NCBI GenBank assembly: GCA_900552245.1 | Contig: URYY01000084.1 | Location: 1-9,253, forward strand | Reading direction: 5' to 3' | Length of the DNA: 9,253 nt | From: an uncultured Opitutales bacterium | GTDB lineage: Bacteria; Verrucomicrobiota; Verrucomicrobiia; Opitutales; Intestinicryptomonadaceae | In this document: positions 1 through 6,517 of the stretch, piece by piece | Numbering within the stretch: position 1 is the stretch's first letter | How the letters are laid out: each line of letters begins with the position of its first letter | Notes under the pieces: generated by a model | Told to the model about the DNA's origin: nothing | What the model saw: the letters and a program-made list of their open reading frames with translations, nothing else | Database searches by the model: none | Position numbers and translations under genes: made by a program

Positions 1-1038
1 GCATAGACTACGACGGCTCGCGCTCAAACTACGACTCCTCCACAAACTATTCGCTAGAGGAGTACGCGCGCTCAATAGTTTACGGCGTAAAGTGCGTCTG
101 CGACGCCTGCGAGCAGCCCCACCCGAATATCGTTACGGAAAGCGGACGAGCGGTGGTAGCGCCCCACTCTATTTTGGTTTTGGAAATTTTTGATAAAATC
201 GAAAAAAAGCCGGATAAAAAGAATTTGAAGGTTAAGAAAAACGCTCCGCAGATTTTAAAGGACTTGGCGCATAATAGAGGAAAAGCAGTCCTACGCCTCG
301 AACTTGGAGAGGTTTTTAGATGCAAGCGCGCTAAAGAAGGAAGCTCATGCGCTATTTACGCACGGAATTTTGAAGTTGGAAGACCGAGCTCAGGCGGAAA
401 ATCTCTTCTGGGCAATTTGCACAGACATAAAAAAAGATATATCCGACAAGGCGGTTATTCCGGAGGACTTGGAAAACCTGCACGAGGTTATGGCGGCGCA
501 ATACATAGGTAATTTCTCCGTATTTCAGTCGCTATTGGACCACTGGGCGCTAAAGCAGCTCTTCCCGGTAGTGCCTCTGCAAAGGCTCGACGAAAAGCCG
601 GACATAGATACGACTATAGTTGACATAACCTGCGATAGCGACGGCAAGATAAATAAGTTTATAGACATTGAGGACGAAAAAGACACAGTCGCCCTGCACT
701 CCATAGGTAAAAACGAAACCTACTACGTCGGGGTCTTCATGGTCGGCGCCTATCAGGACATAATGGGAGACCAGCACAACCTGTTTGGAAGAGTTGACGA
801 AGTTCACGTATTTTTGGAGGACGACGAGGAGGACGGATTCTATCTTGAAGAGGCGATAAACGGCTCGACGATTTCGGACATACTATCGCAAATTCAGTAC
901 AAGGACGAAATACTGTCGCGACTTATGAAAGCGCAGGTTGACAGGGCGGTTAAGTCCGACAAGATAAAGCCGCGCGAGGGCGTCAAGATGCTCGCGAACT
1001 TCAACAAGATTTTGAAGGGCTCGACATATTTAAAATAG
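1..1038 (+). pseudogene. speA: Biosynthetic arginine decarboxylase SpeA, 3' part, with an apparent internal frameshift
   Basis: SpeA is a PLP- and Mg-dependent fold-III enzyme that converts L-arginine to agmatine and CO2 as the first step of agmatine-based polyamine synthesis. The 5' end lies outside the window. Bases 3-266 read in frame 3 and give the family stretches IDYDGSRSNYDSSTNYSLEE and PHPNIVTESGRA, ending in PQILKDL. Homology then continues in frame 1 (WRIIEEKQ..., from 265) to the TAG at 1036-1038. The frame-1 part keeps YIGNFSVFQS, the DITCDSDGKI motif (Cys codon 631-633) and GAYQDIMGDQHNLFG (Tyr codon 751-753). By analogy with fold-III decarboxylases the last two supply active-site and PLP contacts. 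It ends in the usual YTYLE-like tail, here STYLK. Without a frame change, the upstream frame runs into unrelated residues and stops at 512. A separate start at the TTG at 304 would give only a non-catalytic C-terminal fragment. Family identity is secure; whether the break is biological or an error is not. Confidence 0.85.
261..268 (+). other. Frameshift point in speA
   Basis: The frame-3 reading PQILKDL (through TTG at 264-266) continues in frame 1 as WRIIEEKQSY, with TGG at 265-267. SpeA proteins have a Trp at this place (SMWETW in E. coli, from memory). The simplest explanation is loss of two bases, for example one TG of an ancestral TTGTGG. One extra base would also restore the frame but would drop the Trp. 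The bases GACTTGGCGC contain no obvious slippery heptamer, so programmed frameshifting has no sequence support. Confidence 0.75.
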
Positions 1039-1049
1039 AGCCGCAAGGT

Positions 1050-1082
1050 AGCCCGCCCGACAAACAAAGGACGGGCTTTTTT
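1050..1082 (+). terminator. Intrinsic terminator downstream of speA
   Basis: GCCCGCCC at 1051-1058 pairs with GGACGGGC at 1069-1076 with one C-A mismatch, and A1050 pairs with T1077. The loop is ten bases and the 3' arm runs straight into a six-T tract (1077-1082). It begins 12 bases after the speA stop, the expected place for a rho-independent terminator. Confidence 0.8.
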
Positions 1083-1232
1083 AGAATTTAGCAAAAGAGG
1101 AAAAGTTGCTATGCAAAGCCGCAGCGCAAGCGATTTTGACTTGCGGCAGGTATAGGCAAAGCATAGGGCAAGCGGGCATACCTTTAAGCTTTGTAAGAAC
1201 TCCCCTCCAGAGATAAGAAATGGGCGCAGCAA

Positions 1233-1279
1233 TTAAATTTGCCATGTGCAAGTCAACAAAAGCCATACCGCAAATTTAA
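1233..1279. repeat. 10-bp perfect inverted repeat between speA and the beta-helix gene
   Basis: TTAAATTTGC (1233-1242) is the exact reverse complement of GCAAATTTAA (1270-1279), with 27 bases between. It lies 34 bases past the stop codon of the minus-strand beta-helix gene, so it could form a stem-loop in that transcript's 3' end. There is no good U-tract, so I do not call it an intrinsic terminator. The rest of 1083-1312 holds only weaker inverted repeats (CGCAAG/CTTGCG at 1125-1145; AGGTAT/ATACCT at 1148-1183) and no supported gene. Confidence 0.4.
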
Positions 1280-1312
1280 AACAAGCCCCTCGGCGCGCCT
1301 CTATAAATCAAG

Positions 1313-2845
1313 CTATTTGCCCTGTTCAAACTCAAGCCAAATCTCGAAGTATAGCTCTTTTGCAGTTGGCAGCCTGTGTTTGTCGCGCAAGTAGCGGCGC
1401 TGGATTTTATCTATGCAATCGCGCCACTTGTTAAGCCTAAATTCGTGAAGGTCTTTAAAAGCACCGGGATTTTTTTCCGCAAACTCCCTTGTATTCATAA
1501 TCTTTCGGCGCAAATCGTCTGCGGCGTACTTGTCGGAATTTAGCCACTTAAATTCGCTCTCAAACTCGGCTTTTGTGGGTTTTCTTCCGAGCATTTCGAT
1601 ATAGGCTGTATCGACCACCGCGCGAGCTTCGTTTTTGTTATAATCGTAAAGCCTAAAGCCGCCGGGAGAGCGCAACTTGCCGTGATTGCAGCGAAGCAGG
1701 TGAACAAGGTACCCGTCCGCCTCCTTAAATTCGGGCTGCAATTTGCAACTATCGACTCTGCCTTTAGCATATATGAAGGCTCCCGGGCTTGCAGGGCGAT
1801 TTTCCGGGCCTATGCCGTCGCCCTTGTCGGAGCAGATTGCGTCGCTTGTGTTGCCGCTAAATTCAAAATCCAGAACATCGCAAGCTACAAAGCCGTAGCC
1901 CATTGCAGGCCCGCTTATGCAGTTATTCAGAAATTTTCCGCCCTCAAGAAGGATATTAGTCTCGCCAAAGCCCCAAATGCGCCTTCCCGCGGGAAATGCT
2001 ATGTGAACGCGTGCGCCCTTTGCATCTACAAGATTGTTTTCTATGACGACTCCCTTGTAGGAAAATACCTCCTTATCGCCCAACTTGCGATCCCTGCCCT
2101 TGACTCTGTCAACGACATTTATACCACCCAAAGACTCGCGCGAAACCGCCGCAATTATGTTGTCTTTAAAAATCGTATTTTCCGCGCAAAAAATGGCTAT
2201 GCCAACGTCGGTCTGGTCGAGCATTAAGTTATTTTCGACAAGACCTCCGGTGCCTGCGTAAGTCAGAGAATCGCTCCACTTTGCCTTTGACTTTTCCGAC
2301 TTTGCAGCGCCGCTTCCGCGGCAGTCAGCCCCCGCGCCAAAAAAGATATTGCCAATGGCCTTTGCTCCGCAAGCATCGTCATTTACTTTAAAAAAAGTTC
2401 CGCTTCTACTGTATGCGAAGAAACAATCCTTTACGGCGTTATTAGTTCCGCCCAAGTGAATAAAGCCGTCGCCCTTATTTTCGTTTACGCCCAAACCATA
2501 GCGGTTGGCAAAAAACACGACGTTTTTCACCAGCAAATTTTTGCAATCTGGGGCGTTTAAAATCACGTTTAGTTCGGGATTCTCCGGAGTTAGAATTGCG
2601 TAGTCCTTGAGTGCCTTTGCGCCAAAAGTGTAGATTTTTTGATTGTCGCGCCTGACTACAAGCGTGTTTTTAACTTTGTAGGTAGCGGATTGTTGCAGGG
2701 CTAAATCCGCTCCAGAATCTAGAATCGCCTGCAAGTCGTCGCCGGGACTTGCAATGTGCACGCCCGCACAAAAAGTGTAAAGCGGAAGTAGCATAAGCGC
2801 AAAAAACGCGCAATGTTTCAGTCTTGTAGCTTGCATATTACTCAT
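1313..2845 (-). CDS. Exported right-handed parallel beta-helix protein with a DUF4214-like C-terminus
   Basis: A 510-residue protein. Residues 1-27 look like a Sec signal peptide: basic n-region (RLKH), hydrophobic core (CAFFALMLLPLYTFC), probable signal peptidase I cleavage after TFCA. There is no proper lipobox. From about 95 to 335 it shows repeated strand-turn rungs with Asn/Asp ladders (CKNLLVKNVVFFANR, GGLVENNLMLDQTD, NTIFKDNIIAAVS, GVVIENNLVD, GGKFLNNCIS), the pattern of pectate-lyase-like and other polysaccharide-active beta-helices. Residues 409-455 (DTAYIEMLGRKPT...LRRKIMNTREF) resemble a DUF4214 unit, a short helical module found in secreted bacterial proteins. A basic helical tail follows. 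The likely role is cell-surface or periplasmic carbohydrate binding or cleavage, but no catalytic set can be identified, so no enzyme class is assigned. The start ATG at 2845 has no Shine-Dalgarno; an in-frame ATG three codons later (residue 4) is an equal alternative. It is convergent with speA and divergent from tig, so probably monocistronic. Confidence 0.8.
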   Translation of the reverse strand: MSNMQATRLKHCAFFALMLLPLYTFCAGVHIASPGDDLQAILDSGADLALQQSATYKVKNTLVVRRDNQKIYTFGAKALKDYAILTPENPELNVILNAPDCKNLLVKNVVFFANRYGLGVNENKGDGFIHLGGTNNAVKDCFFAYSRSGTFFKVNDDACGAKAIGNIFFGAGADCRGSGAAKSEKSKAKWSDSLTYAGTGGLVENNLMLDQTDVGIAIFCAENTIFKDNIIAAVSRESLGGINVVDRVKGRDRKLGDKEVFSYKGVVIENNLVDAKGARVHIAFPAGRRIWGFGETNILLEGGKFLNNCISGPAMGYGFVACDVLDFEFSGNTSDAICSDKGDGIGPENRPASPGAFIYAKGRVDSCKLQPEFKEADGYLVHLLRCNHGKLRSPGGFRLYDYNKNEARAVVDTAYIEMLGRKPTKAEFESEFKWLNSDKYAADDLRRKIMNTREFAEKNPGAFKDLHEFRLNKWRDCIDKIQRRYLRDKHRLPTAKELYFEIWLEFEQGK

Positions 2846-2896
2846 AGGATTAGTATTTTCAGCAGGGGCTGCGGATTTTAGAATAAAGTCGAAAAA

Positions 2897-2925
2897 ATTA
2901 AAAGCTTAACTTAAAACAAGCGCAA
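2897..2925 (-). promoter_or_regulatory. Candidate promoter for the beta-helix gene
   Basis: Read on the minus strand, TTGCGC (2925-2920) is followed after 17 bases by TTTAAT (2902-2897), a 5/6 match to the TATAAT -10 box. The -35 match is weaker (3/6). Transcription would begin near 2890, giving a leader of about 45 bases. The region is AT-rich, so chance matches are common. Confidence 0.35.
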
Positions 2926-2955
2926 AATTTGCCCAAAATAGTTTTAGTAAAACGC

Positions 2956-2983
2956 TTGACCTTGAGTATTAAAGGCATAGTCT
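2956..2983 (+). promoter_or_regulatory. Candidate promoter for tig-clpP-clpX
   Basis: TTGACC (2956-2961) is a good -35 box. With a 16-base spacer the -10 position is TAGTCT (2978-2983), a weak match. It is the best sigma70-like pair in the 163-base divergent spacer facing tig and would give a leader of roughly 20 bases. No sigma32-type heat-shock promoter is evident. Confidence 0.35.
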
Positions 2984-3008
2984 TAAGCTCTTATTTTCAA
3001 TTTTAATT

Positions 3009-4334
3009 ATGAATACAAATATCGAAAAAGTTAACGACACAAGAAGAAAGATAGCCGTTACGGTTGACGCGGCTGAAATAGCCAAGGAAAAAGAAGGCGT
3101 AGTCGCAGAATTTGTAAAATTTGCAAAGCTCCCGGGCTTCCGCCCAGGCAAAGCTCCGAAAGACATGATTCTAAAGAGATTCGGCAACGACATTCAGGCG
3201 CAGCTCGAGCGCGCCGTCACAAACAAGGCCGTAAGCGCACTAAATGAGATTAAGGACTTTGATATATTCTCCGTTGTAGACTTGCAAAATACCCCGGTTG
3301 AGGACGGCAAAGACGCGACAATCACCTTCACGGCAGACATCTACCCAGACGTAAAACTTCCCGAGGATTACAAGACGACAGTTGAGCTAAACCCCGTAGA
3401 GGCAACTCCGGAGGAGATACAAAAGACTGTGGATTTCTACCGCAACCAGCGCGCACAGTACAACGTGGTTGAGGGTCGCCCCGCAAAGAAGGGCGACTTT
3501 GTGCAAGTGTCTTACGAGGGCACGATTGACGGAAAGCCCATAGACGAGCTCGTTGAAAAGCCGGCGATGTACGGCAAGCAAAAGGGCACGTGGGAAGAGG
3601 CCGGCAATACCGACGTTCCCGGAGTTCCCGCAGTCATAGAGGGGCTTGTCGGAATGAGCAAGTCAGAGAAGAAAATTGTAGAGCAAAAGTTTGCGGAAGA
3701 TTTCCCGATGAAGGAACTCGCGGGCAAAACTGCGGTCTATGAGATCGAACTTCTCGAAATACGCGAAAAGGTATTGCCCGAAATAGACGAAGAATTTTTG
3801 AAGAACTTGGGCGACAAGAGCGAAGAGGAATTCCGCGCGCGCTTGGCAAAGGACATCACCGCAGAAAAGACCCAGCACAACGAAGTTTTGAAGCGCCAGA
3901 TGGCCGTCGACCATCTCATGCAGAAAGTTGACTTTGAGCTGCCCGAAAGCGCACTTGAAGAGGAGCGCCAGCTCGTGCTTCAAGAGATGATGATACGCTT
4001 TATGTCGGCCGGCACAAAGCGCGAAGACTTGGAAAAGCACAAGCAGGAGCTGTACGATGCAGCGTCAAAAGATGCAGCTCCGCGCGCTAAGATGAGGATA
4101 TTCCTAAACAGAGTTGCCAAGGCAAACGATCTCAAGGTAACCGACGAGGACATGAGCCGCATGCTGTGGCAGGAAGCTGTGCGCACCAGAACCCGCCCCG
4201 AGGAAATCATAAAGCAACTTCAGAAGGATCAGGCGAGAGTAAACAGAATGCGCTCCGACGCTCTCCTTCAGAAGGCAATAAACTTTATCGCCGACAAAGC
4301 GGAAGTGAAAATCGTCGAGAAAAAAGCCGAGTAA
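3009..4334 (+). CDS. tig: Trigger factor (ribosome-associated chaperone / peptidyl-prolyl isomerase)
   Basis: A 441-residue cytosolic chaperone that binds ribosomal protein L23 at the exit tunnel and shields nascent chains. The ribosome-docking signature GFRPGKAP lies at residues 43-50, inside the N-terminal domain (about 1-115). The FKBP-type isomerase domain covers about 158-250 (KKGDFVQVSYEGTIDGKPID through GKTAVYEIELLEI). It appears to carry extra residues between the first strand pair and VPAVIEGLVGM compared with E. coli. The rest, about 255-435, is the charged helical C-terminal domain that forms the chaperone cradle. Length is close to the usual 430-450. The ATG at 3009 fits the family N-terminus; the bases before it are AT-rich with no Shine-Dalgarno. 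It is the first gene of the tig-clpP-clpX cluster, with 42 bases before clpP. The stop codon lies in the loop of a hairpin. Confidence 0.97.
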   Translation: MNTNIEKVNDTRRKIAVTVDAAEIAKEKEGVVAEFVKFAKLPGFRPGKAPKDMILKRFGNDIQAQLERAVTNKAVSALNEIKDFDIFSVVDLQNTPVEDGKDATITFTADIYPDVKLPEDYKTTVELNPVEATPEEIQKTVDFYRNQRAQYNVVEGRPAKKGDFVQVSYEGTIDGKPIDELVEKPAMYGKQKGTWEEAGNTDVPGVPAVIEGLVGMSKSEKKIVEQKFAEDFPMKELAGKTAVYEIELLEIREKVLPEIDEEFLKNLGDKSEEEFRARLAKDITAEKTQHNEVLKRQMAVDHLMQKVDFELPESALEEERQLVLQEMMIRFMSAGTKREDLEKHKQELYDAASKDAAPRAKMRIFLNRVAKANDLKVTDEDMSRMLWQEAVRTRTRPEEIIKQLQKDQARVNRMRSDALLQKAINFIADKAEVKIVEKKAE

Positions 4335-4347
4335 AGATTCGGCTTTT
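4322..4347 (+). promoter_or_regulatory. Hairpin spanning the tig stop codon (possible attenuator or weak terminator)
   Basis: AAAAGCCGA (4322-4330) pairs perfectly with TCGGCTTTT (4339-4347), leaving an eight-base loop that contains the tig TAA (4332-4334). The 3' arm ends in four T and then AAAG, so the U-tract is short. It could act as a partial terminator, an RNA processing or stability element, or a device lowering clpPX relative to tig. Confidence 0.5.
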
Positions 4348-4376
4348 AAAGATGATTTATCCCTAAATAAAAAATT

Positions 4377-4973
4377 ATGAGCTATTACAATCTACCATAC
4401 GTTTTTGAGCGCGACGGCAGGTCCGAGCGCACTTGGGATATTTATTCGCGCCTGCTAAAGGACAGAATTATATTCATAGGAACTCCCATAGACGACTACG
4501 TAGCAAACGCGGTCGTGGCCCAGCTGCTATTTTTGCAGATGGAAGACGCCAAGAAAGACGTTCACGTTTACATAAATAGCCCCGGGGGCAGCGTTACTGC
4601 CGGCATGGCGATATACGATACGATGAACTTTCTGCACTGCGACGTAGTGACCTACTGCGTGGGTCAGGCGGCGAGCATGGCCACGGTATTGCTGTCGGCC
4701 GGCACAAAGGGCAAGCGCTACGCCCTGCCCAATTCCCGTGTTATGATTCATCAGCCCCACGGCGGAGCCGGTGGCCAGACTTCGGATATAACGATAGCCG
4801 CAAATGAAATTCTGCGCTGGCGGAAGCTCTTAAACGAAATTCTTGCAAAGAATACGGGAAAGAGCGTGGAACAGATAGAGAAGGATTCCGACCGAGATTT
4901 CTTTATGTCGGCAAGCGACGCCGTAGCATACGGCCTTGTTGATAAGGTTATAGAAAATAAGCCGCGCGAATAG
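4377..4973 (+). CDS. clpP: ATP-dependent Clp protease proteolytic subunit ClpP
   Basis: A 198-residue serine peptidase that forms the double-heptamer barrel of the ClpXP protease in the cytosol. The catalytic triad is visible: Ser100 in GQAASMATVL, His125 in RVMIHQP and Asp174 in DSDRDFF, each offset by three from mature E. coli numbering. The oxyanion-region motif INSPGGSVTAGMAIYD is at 66-81. Aligning NLPYVFERDGRSERTWDIYS with the mature N-terminus of E. coli ClpP leaves only about four extra residues, so there is little or no propeptide. The start ATG has an A-rich leader with no Shine-Dalgarno. It lies 42 bases after tig and one base before clpX, an arrangement suggesting matched expression with its unfoldase. 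No residue expected to be essential is missing. Confidence 0.98.
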   Translation: MSYYNLPYVFERDGRSERTWDIYSRLLKDRIIFIGTPIDDYVANAVVAQLLFLQMEDAKKDVHVYINSPGGSVTAGMAIYDTMNFLHCDVVTYCVGQAASMATVLLSAGTKGKRYALPNSRVMIHQPHGGAGGQTSDITIAANEILRWRKLLNEILAKNTGKSVEQIEKDSDRDFFMSASDAVAYGLVDKVIENKPRE

Positions 4974-4974
4974 T

Positions 4975-6213
4975 ATGAACCACGACGAACCAAGATGCAG
5001 TTTCTGCGGAAGGGGCAGAGATGAAGTTAGCGGTTTTATAGCCGGCAAAGACGGAGTCTTGATTTGCCCCTCTTGCATAGAGGCTTTGCACAATGTCATA
5101 GAGCTTCGCAACAGAGAGTTTAAGCGCGAGGATGTAAGCGACATGCTGAGCTTCAAGCTAAAAACTCCATCTGAAATCAAGGCTGCCTTGGACGAATACA
5201 TCATAGGTCAAGACGAGGCCAAGAAAGTTTTAAGCGTTGCTGTTTACAACCACTACAAGCGACTAAAGGCGAACTTTGACGATGAAAAGCCAAGTGACGA
5301 AACTAAGGCAAGGCTTTTGGAAAAGTTTAAGGACGTTGACGTGGAGAAGAGCAACATCTTGCTCATAGGTCCTACGGGCAGCGGCAAAACTTTCCTTGCC
5401 AGAACCTTGGCAAAGATGTTGGACGTACCCTTTGCGATTGGAGATGCCACGACATTGACGGAGGCAGGCTATGTGGGCGAGGACGTTGAAAACATAGTAC
5501 TAAACCTGTTGCGCGCCGCCGACTACAATGTGGAGCGCGCCCAGTGCGGAATTATCTACATAGATGAAATCGACAAGATAGGGCGAAAGACGGAAAACGT
5601 ATCCATAACCCGCGACGTTGGCGGCGAGGGTGTTCAGCAGGCACTTTTAAAAATACTTGAAGGCACCATCTGCAACATTCCGCCGAAGGGAGGCCGCAAG
5701 CATCCCGACCAGGAGTACATAAGAGTCGATACGCGAAATATTCTGTTTATATGCGGCGGAGCCTTTGTCGGGCTTGACAAGATTGTGGAACAGCGCAGCG
5801 CAAATAAAGTTCTTGGCTTTGTGGACAAGAGCGATTCTCCGGAGGAGGAGTCGAATATACTCCGCAAAGTTCAGCCAGAAGACCTGACTAAGTTTGGCTT
5901 TATTCCGGAATTTATCGGAAGACTGCCAATGGTGAGCGTCTTAAACCAGTTGAGCCGCGAAGATTTGATACACATTTTAACGAGCACGAAAAATTCGCTG
6001 CTTCAACAGTATTCAAAGCTCGTTGCCTTTGAGGGCGCGGAGCTTGAATTTACGGACGAAGCGGTGGCCGCAATAGCCGACAAAGCCATATCTTTGGGAA
6101 CCGGCGCGAGGGCGCTTCGCTCCATAATGGAGGGTATAATGCTAGATATAATGTATTCCCTGCCCGACAAAAAGGAAAAGAAGATTGTAGTCACCAAAGA
6201 AATGGTGAAGTAG
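4975..6213 (+). CDS. clpX: ATP-dependent Clp protease ATP-binding subunit ClpX
   Basis: A 412-residue AAA+ unfoldase that recognises tagged substrates, unfolds them and threads them into ClpP. The N-terminal zinc-binding domain has Cys8, Cys11, Cys31 and Cys34 (CSFC...CPSC). The AAA+ core shows Walker A GPTGSGKT (132-139), pore loop GYVGED (165-170), Walker B IIYIDE (193-198), the RKH loop (241-243), an arginine finger in FIGRLP (Arg316) and the sensor-2 motif GARALR (377-382). The ClpP-docking loop is LGF (280-282), a conservative variant of the IGF tripeptide. The C-terminus is a little shorter than in E. coli (424 residues). The ATG is one base after the clpP stop, with no Shine-Dalgarno, so translation is probably coupled to clpP. 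A strong terminator follows at 6254. Confidence 0.98.
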   Translation: MNHDEPRCSFCGRGRDEVSGFIAGKDGVLICPSCIEALHNVIELRNREFKREDVSDMLSFKLKTPSEIKAALDEYIIGQDEAKKVLSVAVYNHYKRLKANFDDEKPSDETKARLLEKFKDVDVEKSNILLIGPTGSGKTFLARTLAKMLDVPFAIGDATTLTEAGYVGEDVENIVLNLLRAADYNVERAQCGIIYIDEIDKIGRKTENVSITRDVGGEGVQQALLKILEGTICNIPPKGGRKHPDQEYIRVDTRNILFICGGAFVGLDKIVEQRSANKVLGFVDKSDSPEEESNILRKVQPEDLTKFGFIPEFIGRLPMVSVLNQLSREDLIHILTSTKNSLLQQYSKLVAFEGAELEFTDEAVAAIADKAISLGTGARALRSIMEGIMLDIMYSLPDKKEKKIVVTKEMVK

Positions 6214-6253
6214 ACTGAATCTAGTGCGACATAGAAATTAAAATTTAAAACAA

Positions 6254-6289
6254 AGAGCGGCAGTTAAGTTTGCCGCTCTCTTCTTTTTT
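6254..6289. terminator. Strong intrinsic terminator after clpX, probably bidirectional
   Basis: AGAGCGGCA (6254-6262) pairs perfectly with TGCCGCTCT (6271-6279), nine pairs with an eight-base loop. It is followed by CTTCTTTTTT on the plus strand. On the minus strand the same stem is followed by TTGTTTT, so it could also stop transcripts from the convergent SulP gene. Confidence 0.88.
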
Positions 6290-6517
6290 CCACTTATGAA
6301 GCCAATCGCTTTTTACAAGCACACTAGGGTGAAATACAAGGCTAATTTTGAAAGAAGCAGTAAAAAAATATTAAATTTGAGTTTATATTTAGCGCCAAAG
6401 CGAACATAGAAAAAGTTTTCTAAAAGTAGCAATGAGCTTGCGAACATGCAGTCCGCAGCTTTCGCAAAACTTTTTATTTAAAAGCAAAAACTGGATAGAT
6501 AAACAAAGTCTTAAATT
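6290..6517. other. Intergenic spacer between the clpX terminator and the SulP gene
   Basis: AT-rich, with no supported gene. The only structure seen is TTGCGAA (6438-6444) pairing with TTCGCAA (6461-6467) around a 16-base loop, shortly before a CTTTTTATTT tract on the plus strand. This may be a second, weaker terminator-like element. A 37-codon plus-strand ORF (6296-6409) is very basic and not supported. Confidence 0.5.

Noticed and set aside
261..268. Programmed ribosomal frameshift in speA
   Set aside because: There is no slippery heptamer or expected downstream pseudoknot, and SpeA is not known to need recoding. A mutation or sequencing error is simpler.
1081..1266. 61-residue minus-strand ORF between speA and the beta-helix gene
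   Set aside because: It runs through the inverted-repeat spacer and into the speA terminator, and has no recognisable domain.
1682..2227. 181-residue plus-strand ORF inside the beta-helix gene
   Set aside because: It is antisense to a gene with signal peptide and clear repeat rungs, has low-complexity Ala/Cys composition and no domain.
6296..6409. 37-residue basic ORF just after the clpX terminator
   Set aside because: No leader signal, no domain, and its position right behind a terminator leaves it without an evident promoter.
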